Source: Terriglobia bacterium (lineage in GTDB: Bacteria > Acidobacteriota > Terriglobia > Bryobacterales > Bryobacteraceae). From it: a stretch of DNA of 33,097 bases. Below the pieces are notes generated by a model. It did not search any database. It was given only the letters and a program-made list of their open reading frames with translations, and had not been told where the DNA came from. Made by a program: the position numbers and the translations under genes. The stretch spans positions 1 to 33,097 of the forward strand of contig JAJPHS010000054.1 in the NCBI GenBank assembly GCA_021325175.1. Direction: 5' to 3'. This document shows, one piece after another, positions 8,020 through 14,908 of the stretch (positions are counted from its first letter, which is position 1; the number at the start of each line of letters is the position of its first letter).

Positions 8020-8880
8020 TTATCCGGCTTTTCGGGGCCGCAGGCCTTCAAGGAGCATGCCGGCGATCTGGCGGCCGTGATCGTATGCTTGTTCATACAC
8101 CACCCGGCGCTCCTCGCGCGTGAAGCCGTAGCCGAGGCGGTAGAGACGTTCAAGGGAAAGGCCCACGGCGTAGGTTCCGGCGTAGGCGATGGCCGCCTTG
8201 GGGATGAGACCGCCGCCGAAGGGGATCTTGCCTACCAGCTCCCGGGCCAGCGCGCGCCATCCGAAGGCCCCGGCGACCACGGAGGCGATCTCCGATTTCT
8301 GCTCGCGGTAGCCGACGTCGCGATCGCTTGCCGCGGCCAGATAAAACGCCATGCGGATCTGGTTCATGGTGAGGAACGCCGCGTCCGAGCCGAATTCGCC
8401 GACCGCCCAGCCGATGGAGAGAAAACTCGGGAGCACGTCGGGCAGCGCCGTGGCCAGACAGAACAGCGCGTTCTCCTTGGCGATGGCGCGAATGAGTTGA
8501 TGGGAAGCCTGCTTGCGGAACGGATAAAAATTTCGAGCCAGCGGAAGCGCCAGATCCTCGCGCGCGCGGAGAATGCGGCGCACGCAGGTGTCGGGTGAAT
8601 CGGGATCGAAAGAAAAGGCGTCGCGCGGGCGCAGCAGCGAGGATTCGTAGATTTGCACCGGGCATCCGGAGGCGCTGCCGCGAACCAGAAGACGGGCGGC
8701 GCGAGCGCGGCGCTCGGCCGAAAAATGGGGCGGCGCGAAGTACGTTTCCATCCGCCCCAGGGATTCCTCGGAGGCCGCAACCAGGCCGATGCAGACCGGC
8801 CGCCGCGCAAGCTCGCGAATCTCGTTCGGATTGAGCGCCGACAGAGCGCGCTTTACTTCGCGGAGGAGGGCTAAGGCCAT
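8020..8880 (-). CDS. DUF697-like membrane-associated protein, no GTPase domain
   Basis: The product is about 286 residues from the ATG at 8880, whose first 10 bases overlap the stop of the upstream gene; a longer start at 8925 is possible. The C-terminal half resembles DUF697, the helical domain found behind Era-like GTPases. It contains IRAIAKENALFCLATALPDV, then LTMNQIRMAFYLAAA, and a glycine/alanine-rich helical end (PFGGGLIPKAAIAYAGTYAV). The N-terminal part carries no P-loop or NKxD motif, so the usual GTPase partner is missing from the chain. Function is unknown. The overlap with the nuclease-like gene suggests coupled translation. Confidence 0.6.
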   Translation of the reverse strand: MALALLREVKRALSALNPNEIRELARRPVCIGLVAASEESLGRMETYFAPPHFSAERRARAARLLVRGSASGCPVQIYESSLLRPRDAFSFDPDSPDTCVRRILRAREDLALPLARNFYPFRKQASHQLIRAIAKENALFCLATALPDVLPSFLSIGWAVGEFGSDAAFLTMNQIRMAFYLAAASDRDVGYREQKSEIASVVAGAFGWRALARELVGKIPFGGGLIPKAAIAYAGTYAVGLSLERLYRLGYGFTREERRVVYEQAYDHGRQIAGMLLEGLRPRKAG

Positions 8881-10322
8881 GGCGAAACGGGTGTGCGAAA
8901 CATCACCCGCGGTTCCTTCCTCCATTCTAGCGCCACACCGAAGCGCTCCGCCTCGATTCGCGGCGAAAAATATCGCAGCACGATTTCGTTTGCAGGATGC
9001 CAGGCCAGAGCCGGTGCGATCAGCATGAGCTTCGGCGCGCGCGGGGAAAGCGCGAGGTCCGGAAAATAGCCGCGATCAAGGAAATCGCCGCGATCGAGAT
9101 GCCAGACCACCCGCATCCAATAATCGAGCGCCTGCAGCGGCAGGTGAATGTCTTGATCGGCCTTAATTTCGATAACGGCGAGCCGGCCGTGGCGATCCGC
9201 GGCGAGCAGATCGAGGATCGTACGGCCGCCCGCGGCGAACTGCGGGACCTGGCCGTAGACCGGAGCTAGCAGAAGATTGGCGTCGAACTGCTGGAGATGG
9301 GCGCGCACCTGCGATTCCAGCCAGAATTCCGGCTGGCGAAGATACAAGGGATTCAAGCGATCGGCCGCGGCGGGATGGCGCATGCGCGCAAGCTCGGCCG
9401 CCAGACGCGCGACTTCGTCAAGGGAGGCGGCGCGTTCCTTATGATCGATGCCGCAGAGGATTTCGCGCCCGGTGAGGCGCGCGAATTCGAGGCCGCGGAC
9501 GGCGAGGCTGATTGAGCCGTCCGGACGCTCGCGGCGCTCAACGCCCTCGATCGCGGCGATCGATTCCAGCCCGCGCGGATCCGCGGCGCGCCGGATGGGT
9601 TCGATCCGCGTCTCGAAATTGGCGTAATCGGCCGGATCGACGGCATCCTCCTGGCCGTGATGATGAACAAAGACGAGAAAGCGCGCGGCGTTCGAATTGA
9701 GATAGCGGACGCGATGGCAGGTGACCGCCTGCGCCGCGGCGGGAACGAAAATCGCCAGGCCCTCGACTCGATGTTTCGGAGCGCGGCGGCGAACGTAATC
9801 GAGCCAGATCAGGCCGAAGCTGAGCGCGCCTTCGGGCGCGAGCGAATCCTCGGCGGCGCCGATCGCGGCGATGGTGGAGCATCCGCGGCGCAGCAGGGCG
9901 CGCGGATAACTGGGAGAAAGGCTGTGCTGAAGATCCGGCTCGGTGGAAAGCTCGGCGATGCGCCAGCCGGGGAAATGGCGATGCAGGGAGCGGCGGAAGA
10001 GCTCGCGGTATTTGAGGCGCGCGCCGCGGCGGGCGACATCGTGATTGGCGGGATCTTCGAGATCGAGCAAGGTGAGGCGGCCGGGCTTGGCGCCAAAGCG
10101 CTCCACTTCGAGCTCCAGGCGGCCGCGCTTTTCCAGATGAATGGCGCGCAGGCGGCGAACCAGGTTTTTCTTTTCATTCCAGCATTCCAGCGTCACGACG
10201 CTGCCGCGCGTGGTGAGCAGAAACGAATCGCGCGCGACGGCCATGGGATCGTCGCCAGGCTCGAAGAGCACGGGCCGCCTGCTCGATTGGAGAAATTTTT
10301 CGACCGCTTCGGCGATTCGCAC
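8871..10322 (-). CDS. PD-(D/E)XK nuclease-superfamily-like protein
   Basis: This 483-residue protein starts at GTG (10320-10322). The N-terminal 320 residues match nothing I know. The C-terminal region has the layout of a PD-(D/E)XK nuclease core: Glu336 in FWLESQVR, Asp371 in RTILDLLAADRHG, then VIEIKADQD with Glu385 and Lys387, and a Q-x3-Y helix (LQALDYW, Gln397/Tyr401). The arrangement resembles NucS/DUF91-type and Holliday-resolvase-like nucleases. Whether it cuts DNA is inference. It is followed, with overlap, by the DUF697-like gene. No methyltransferase or other restriction component is nearby, so a restriction role is unlikely. Confidence 0.65.
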   Translation of the reverse strand: MRIAEAVEKFLQSSRRPVLFEPGDDPMAVARDSFLLTTRGSVVTLECWNEKKNLVRRLRAIHLEKRGRLELEVERFGAKPGRLTLLDLEDPANHDVARRGARLKYRELFRRSLHRHFPGWRIAELSTEPDLQHSLSPSYPRALLRRGCSTIAAIGAAEDSLAPEGALSFGLIWLDYVRRRAPKHRVEGLAIFVPAAAQAVTCHRVRYLNSNAARFLVFVHHHGQEDAVDPADYANFETRIEPIRRAADPRGLESIAAIEGVERRERPDGSISLAVRGLEFARLTGREILCGIDHKERAASLDEVARLAAELARMRHPAAADRLNPLYLRQPEFWLESQVRAHLQQFDANLLLAPVYGQVPQFAAGGRTILDLLAADRHGRLAVIEIKADQDIHLPLQALDYWMRVVWHLDRGDFLDRGYFPDLALSPRAPKLMLIAPALAWHPANEIVLRYFSPRIEAERFGVALEWRKEPRVMFRTPVSPWP

Positions 10323-10394
10323 CTTAGGATAGAGTGCCAGCCGAAGGAATTTTTCTCACGCGGCTTAAAGGCGGGATTCGTCCCGCGCAGAGCT

Positions 10395-10742
10395 TCAGCT
10401 ACGCGCTCGAACGGCAGGGCTAAAGCCATCGGCGGGCGCAACCTGCGCGGCGCGTTTGGATTTCACCGCCTCCAGGTACTCGGATAGCTTTAGCGGCAAG
10501 CGCGCGCCCTTTTCCATGTGCCGCCGCACGGCTTTTTGATAGCGGCGCAGGGTTTCGCGCTTGGAGGACTCGCGCAGATTGCAGCTTTCAATATCCAGGA
10601 GCAACTCGATCTCCCACGGCCGGAAGGTGTTGCGATGCATGTTGCCGCGAAGCAATTCCTGGATCAGGCGATTGAACTGCGCCAAAACCGCTTCACTGTC
10701 TGGCAACGAATCGTGCATAAATTTGGAATCGGGACGCTCCAC
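10395..10742 (-). CDS. Conserved-looking small hypothetical protein
   Basis: This 115-residue, charged, probably helical protein contains FRPWEIELLLDIESCNLRES and a basic repeat-like segment KRETLRRYQKAVRRHMEKG. It has no membrane segment or signal peptide. The open frame begins with GTG at 10742; an ATG at 10718 is an equally good start and neither has a clear ribosome-binding site. It lies in the long minus-strand run, 40 nt downstream of the SirB1-like gene. The name of the family is unknown to me. Helical, basic composition allows a nucleic-acid or protein-binding role, but that is a guess. Confidence 0.65.
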   Translation of the reverse strand: MERPDSKFMHDSLPDSEAVLAQFNRLIQELLRGNMHRNTFRPWEIELLLDIESCNLRESSKRETLRRYQKAVRRHMEKGARLPLKLSEYLEAVKSKRAAQVAPADGFSPAVRARS

Positions 10743-10782
10743 ACCATATTTATCGTCCCAATTGCTTGGAATATTAGCATAT

Positions 10783-11604
10783 TTAGTTGAGGCGGGCGAG
10801 CCACTGATGAATTGCGGCGAGCTGGCGGTGGATTTCCTCCTTATCGGCAGCTTCCGGCTCCAGCGTCAGATACTTTTCCAGATCCAGGCGGGCCTCCTGG
10901 TAGCGGCGCAGCTCCACCAGCAGCATTCCACGAAGTTTGTGCATTCCGGCGATTCCGGGCAGGCCGACTCCGCTGCCGAGCAGCAGCAGATCCAGCGTCG
11001 CCACCGCCCGGGGCCAATCGCCGCGCCGCATATATCCGCGATGCAGATTCTGGACCATGCGGCGCACAATGTCGCGCTTGGAAACACGCTGTAACAGCGT
11101 GGGATCGGCCACGCGCGAGCCGGCGAGCATGAAGCATTCCCGCGCGGTGACGGTGCGGCCGCCGTGGTAGGGATCTATATAGGTCGCGTAATTGCCGTCG
11201 TCGAATTCGATCACGAAATGGCGCGGCAGACCGATGCCGAAGACGGGCATGCGAAGCCTGCGGGCGATTTCCATGTACATCACCGAGAGCGTGACCGGGA
11301 TGCCCTTGCGGCGCTCCAGCACCTGATTGAGGCAACTGTTCAGCGGATCATAATAATCCTCTTCATTGCCGTGGAACCCGAGCTCGTCGAACAGATAGCG
11401 CTGCGCCGTTTCGACGAAGTCGCGGCCGTCGTTGAAATTCCGCAGACGGTCGCCCAGGCGGGAGGCGAGCTCGTTCAGGCGGTCCATCACTGGCCGCGCA
11501 TCCAGATCGGGAAATTGAATCCGGGCCAGATCGAGGGCGGCGAGATCGAGGCGAATCTCGGAACCGTTCGCTTCGGCGAAAATCTGCCGTAAATACTCCA
11601 CCAC
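10783..11604 (-). CDS. SirB1-family (transglutaminase-like) protein with C-terminal TPR
   Basis: The 273-residue protein has the SirB1/Transglut_core2 domain in residues 1-160. It contains DPLNSCLNQVLERRKGIPVT, GIGLPRHFVIEFDD (His129) and YIDPYHGG (Asp144), where the superfamily places its His and Asp. The Cys91 in NSCLNQ is not at an evidently catalytic position, so peptidase or transglutaminase activity is doubtful. A TPR-like pair follows (about residues 175-265: LHRGYMRRGDWPRAVATLD, then ELRRYQEARLDLEKYLTLEP). Members are widespread near prfA/hemK in Proteobacteria. Their biochemical role is unsettled. Confidence 0.85.
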   Translation of the reverse strand: MVEYLRQIFAEANGSEIRLDLAALDLARIQFPDLDARPVMDRLNELASRLGDRLRNFNDGRDFVETAQRYLFDELGFHGNEEDYYDPLNSCLNQVLERRKGIPVTLSVMYMEIARRLRMPVFGIGLPRHFVIEFDDGNYATYIDPYHGGRTVTARECFMLAGSRVADPTLLQRVSKRDIVRRMVQNLHRGYMRRGDWPRAVATLDLLLLGSGVGLPGIAGMHKLRGMLLVELRRYQEARLDLEKYLTLEPEAADKEEIHRQLAAIHQWLARLN

Positions 11605-11678
11605 TCTCTATTGTGGCGGATTCCCGGCGAGCGAGCCAATACCGAAAGCAGCGCTATCCGCTCGCGGCGGCGCGCGAG

Positions 11679-12005
11679 TTACTTTTTCATCCAATCATGG
11701 CGAGGCGGGGAAAAAACCTCGAACGCGATGGCGTCTTCCAGCGCTTCGGCGGAATGCGGCACGTGCGCCGGAATATGCAGCGATTCGCCGGTATTGAGAA
11801 TGATTTCCTTGCCATCGAGCAGAAAACGCACGCGCCCGGCGTGGATCGTGGTGATCTGCTCATTGGCGTGACTGTGTTCGGGCACCCCGCCGCCCTTGCG
11901 CATCTCGAACCGGGCGAGCGTCATGGTTTCCGAGTGTATCGCCTGGCGCGCCAGCAGCGGGCTGAGTTGCTCTTTTTCGATGGTTTCCCAGCAGTATTGG
12001 TTCAT
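11679..12005 (-). CDS. Small cupin-domain protein
   Basis: This 108-residue single-domain cupin has both metal motifs. Motif 1, GGGVPEHSHANEQ, supplies His44, His46 and Glu49 or Gln50; motif 2, GESLHIPAHVPHS, supplies His84. Stand-alone cupins of this size bind a divalent metal and act as sugar isomerases, dioxygenases or sensors, and sequence does not choose between these. It follows ugd by 15 nt, so a link with sugar-nucleotide metabolism is possible. Confidence 0.85.
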   Translation of the reverse strand: MNQYCWETIEKEQLSPLLARQAIHSETMTLARFEMRKGGGVPEHSHANEQITTIHAGRVRFLLDGKEIILNTGESLHIPAHVPHSAEALEDAIAFEVFSPPRHDWMKK

Positions 12006-12020
12006 TGTGGAATCCTCGAT

Positions 12021-13385
12021 TCAGCAGGCCATTCCTAAATACTTTAACCCGGCGCGGGCGATCCGCGCCCGATCCAGAACCAGGCGGCCGTCGAGCAAAA
12101 TTTTGTTGCGCATCGATCTGGCCAGCGCGTCCCAATCGAGCTCCCGATACTGCGGCCATTCGGTGACCAGAACGATGGCATCGGCGTCCCGCGCGACGTC
12201 TTCGGCCGATTCGCAGCAAGCTACTTCCAGCTCGGGGTGCTCGGCGCGAAAGCGCTCCATGGCGACGGGGTCGTGCGCCTTGACGCGCGCGCCGCGGTCG
12301 ATCAGCTTGCGGGCGATTTCGATGGCCGGAGCTTCGCGGAGATCGTCGGTGTTGGGCTTGAAGGCCAGTCCGAGCAAACCGATCGTCCGGCCCTTGAGGA
12401 TGCGCAGTTCGCCCAGCAGCTTATCGATAACGCGCTCGCGCTGGCGGCGATTCACCTCGCGCGCGGCGCTGACGATGGGCATTTCAAGACCGTATTCATC
12501 CGCGGTCGACAGCAACGCGGCCGTATCCTTTCCAAAGCACGATCCGCCCCATCCGATGCCCGATTGCAGGAATCGCGTGCCGATGCGCGCGTCGAGGCCG
12601 ATGCCCTTGGCGACCTGCGCGATATCGGCGCCGACCTTTTCCGACAGCAAACCGATTTCATTGATGTAGCTGATTTTCAGCGCGAGAAACGCGTTAGCCG
12701 CGTACTTGATCAGCTCCGCCGACGCCAGATCGGTGGAGATGAGCGGAACCGCGCCGAGCCCTTCCGGCCGCGGCAGGTAGTGCGGCGCTTGAAAGGTTTG
12801 ATCGAGAATCGGGCGATAAAGCGTGTAGAGCACTTCGGCGGTCTGCTCCTCATCGGCGCCGATCACGACGCGGTCCGGATAAAGACTGTCGTGCAGCGCG
12901 GTGCCTTCGCGCAGGAACTCCGGATTGGAGGCCACGGCGAAGCTGGCGGCCGCTTTTCGTCCGTTGCGCGCCTCGAAGGCTTCGCGCACCAGCGAGCCGA
13001 CCCAGTTGCCGCTGCCAATCGGCACGGTGGATTTATTCACCACCACCGTGAATCCTTCCGAAAGATACTCGCCGATGCCGCGCGCGGCGGCTTGCAGATA
13101 CTTCAGATTGGGCGCGCCGTTGGCGCCGGGAGGCGTCCCGACCGCGATGAAAACGACCTGCGCTCCGGGAATGGCCTGCGCGTATTGCGTGGTGAATTTC
13201 AGATTGCACCGCGCCTGCTCAATGAGATCGGTCAGGTGGGGTTCATAGAAAGGAACTTCACCGGAGGCGAGCATCGCGATTTTTTTTTCGTCCGCGTCGG
13301 CGCACGTGACCTTGTGCCCGAGGAAGGCGAGGCAAACCCCCGTCGTTAAACCGACGTAGCCAGTCCCCAGAATGGAAACATTCAC
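12021..13385 (-). CDS. ugd: UDP-glucose 6-dehydrogenase
   Basis: It oxidises UDP-glucose twice with NAD to UDP-glucuronate, a precursor of acidic surface polysaccharides. The Rossmann motif GTGYVG is at residues 7-12. The NAD-domain stretch VNKSTVPIGSG follows near 117, then SNPEFLREGTA at 153-163. Lys227 and Asn231 lie in ELIKYAANAFLA, and the catalytic Cys283 is in GWGGSCFGKD. The C-terminal UDP-binding domain (GLAFKPNTDDLREAP) is complete. The length of 454 residues is typical. It starts 5 nt after the ATP-grasp gene, indicating one transcript. A 370-codon frame on the opposite strand is a shadow. Confidence 0.95.
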   Translation of the reverse strand: MNVSILGTGYVGLTTGVCLAFLGHKVTCADADEKKIAMLASGEVPFYEPHLTDLIEQARCNLKFTTQYAQAIPGAQVVFIAVGTPPGANGAPNLKYLQAAARGIGEYLSEGFTVVVNKSTVPIGSGNWVGSLVREAFEARNGRKAAASFAVASNPEFLREGTALHDSLYPDRVVIGADEEQTAEVLYTLYRPILDQTFQAPHYLPRPEGLGAVPLISTDLASAELIKYAANAFLALKISYINEIGLLSEKVGADIAQVAKGIGLDARIGTRFLQSGIGWGGSCFGKDTAALLSTADEYGLEMPIVSAAREVNRRQRERVIDKLLGELRILKGRTIGLLGLAFKPNTDDLREAPAIEIARKLIDRGARVKAHDPVAMERFRAEHPELEVACCESAEDVARDADAIVLVTEWPQYRELDWDALARSMRNKILLDGRLVLDRARIARAGLKYLGMAC

Positions 13386-13390
13386 GTTTC

Positions 13391-14584
13391 TTATCTTACG
13401 ACAGGTAGCACGGGCAACAATACGAAGCGCAGCCGCGAATGCGCCTGGCGAAGAGCCTGTTCCGCCTCAAGCGGAGTTCGGGCGCGCGCGAAGATGAATC
13501 CGGGGTAGCTTGCGCCCTCGGGCAGGGGAAGCAAATGCTGGCCTTCCTTCGCGGTGATGACGACATCTTCGATTCCCGCGACGCCGCGCGCGGCGTCAAT
13601 GCCTTCGGCGCGAAGAAAAATTCCCTCGCCCGGAACCGGGATCATCATTACGCCATGCGCGCCGGCGGCGAGATCTAACCGCGACACCTCCTCACCCGCG
13701 GCGTGAAGCAGGATCGCCTGTTCCAGAGTCATGCCGTGTTCGAAACGAATGACGCGCGCGCACAAGCCGCCGATGGGACGCGCGGCCATCTCCAGCATCC
13801 ACACGCCGCGACCGTTGACGCGCATCTCGGCGTGGATCGGTCCGTAGGTGAGGCCGAGCGCAGCGGCAGCGCGGCCGGCGGCATCGAAGATCGCGCTTTG
13901 AATTTCCGGGATCTCGCGCGACGGGGTCACGTAGATGGTTTCCTCAAAGAATGGACCGTCGAGCGGGTCTGGTTTGTCGAACAGGGCAAAAACTTTCAGA
14001 CGTCCAGCGGTGAGAATGCCCTCCAGCGCGAATTCGCGGCCGGCGATGAACTCCTCGACGAGAATGGATTTTTCATTTTCATGCTCGACGATTTTGCGGA
14101 TTCGCTCGCGCGCGGCGAGAAATTCGGCGAGGCCGTCCGCTCGGATCACGCCGCGGCTGGCCGAAAGCGCAAGCGGTTTGAGGACGCAGGGGTAACGCCG
14201 GGGAGGCTCGTCGAGGCGAAATTCGGGCACGGGGAGATTCGCGGCTTGCAGGCGGCGGCGGAAGAGAAGCTTGTTTCCTGCGGCCTCGACCGCTTCGGGC
14301 GGGCTGAATCGCAAGCCCATCGCCTGCGCGATTTGCGACGCGGCCAGCGCGGGCCGATCCCCCACGGCGGCGATTCCATCGAACGGCCCGCGGCGGCGAA
14401 TTTCGTCCAGCGCGGCCAGCGGCTCATCGAAGCGGACGGCAATGGCATCGTCGCCCCAGGGATCTTCGAGCACGTGGCAGCGATCGCTCGCCAGAATCAC
14501 GTCCACGGCCACGGATTGGGCGGCATCGGCAAACGCCCGGATCTGATAGCCGGTGGTGGAGGCGACAAGCAGGATCCTCTTCAC
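13391..14584 (-). CDS. ATP-grasp family carboxylate-amine ligase-like protein
   Basis: This 397-residue protein has a PurT/BacD-type plan. An N-terminal pre-ATP-grasp Rossmann part (MKRILLVASTTGYQIRAFAD, about residues 1-100) is followed by ATP-binding segments YPCVLKPLALSASRGV (about residues 150-165) and ILVEEFIAGREFALEGI. The metal-binding end is IHAEMRVNGRGVWMLEMAAR, near PIGGL. It ends in a LAL_C2-like C-terminal domain. Such enzymes join a carboxylate to an amine through an acyl phosphate; the substrates are unknown. It lies between the zinc-ribbon gene (3 nt upstream) and ugd. Confidence 0.85.
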   Translation of the reverse strand: MKRILLVASTTGYQIRAFADAAQSVAVDVILASDRCHVLEDPWGDDAIAVRFDEPLAALDEIRRRGPFDGIAAVGDRPALAASQIAQAMGLRFSPPEAVEAAGNKLLFRRRLQAANLPVPEFRLDEPPRRYPCVLKPLALSASRGVIRADGLAEFLAARERIRKIVEHENEKSILVEEFIAGREFALEGILTAGRLKVFALFDKPDPLDGPFFEETIYVTPSREIPEIQSAIFDAAGRAAAALGLTYGPIHAEMRVNGRGVWMLEMAARPIGGLCARVIRFEHGMTLEQAILLHAAGEEVSRLDLAAGAHGVMMIPVPGEGIFLRAEGIDAARGVAGIEDVVITAKEGQHLLPLPEGASYPGFIFARARTPLEAEQALRQAHSRLRFVLLPVLPVVR

Positions 14585-14587
14585 GAA

Positions 14588-14866
14588 TTAAATAAACGCC
14601 ATTGTTTTGATGCCGGAAACATCGAAACGTTTTCGGCATCTGGCGTTTTTGCATACTACTTTGTCGTCGGCCAGCACCATGTAGCTGGCGAATTTAGCGA
14701 AGCGGGCGCGGTCGCGCTCGTCGGCGCCGCGCGGAAGCTGATCCACTTTTTTGCGGACGATCCAGCGCAGATCGTAGGTTTCCGACGTCCGGCAAAAGGG
14801 GCAATTCAACGTCGCCGGCTTGGTGGCGGGCGACTCGCGGTAGAACGCTTTTTCTTCGAGAGGCAT
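14588..14866 (-). CDS. Small zinc-ribbon protein
   Basis: The product has 92 residues with two pairs of cysteines: Cys22/Cys25 in NCPFCRTSE and Cys72/Cys77 in VCKNARCRKRF. Together they look like a four-cysteine zinc ribbon. The middle is charged, with the stretch FAKFASYMVLADDKVVC. It resembles small conserved zinc-ribbon hypotheticals with no assigned role. It is the first gene of the minus-strand run to 7684 and is divergent from the exported protein gene; only 42 nt separate the two start codons, so the promoters must overlap. Confidence 0.75.
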   Translation of the reverse strand: MPLEEKAFYRESPATKPATLNCPFCRTSETYDLRWIVRKKVDQLPRGADERDRARFAKFASYMVLADDKVVCKNARCRKRFDVSGIKTMAFI

Positions 14867-14908
14867 GGCGCAGCCCCATTCATCTTACATCGTGAATAAA
14901 CTGTGGGT

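Noticed and set aside
12237..13349. 370-codon plus-strand frame opposite ugd
   Set aside because: Antisense shadow. ugd has all catalytic motifs on the minus strand.
13703..14899. 398-codon plus-strand frame opposite the ATP-grasp gene
   Set aside because: Shadow frame; no domain, and it covers both the ATP-grasp and the zinc-ribbon genes, which are well supported.
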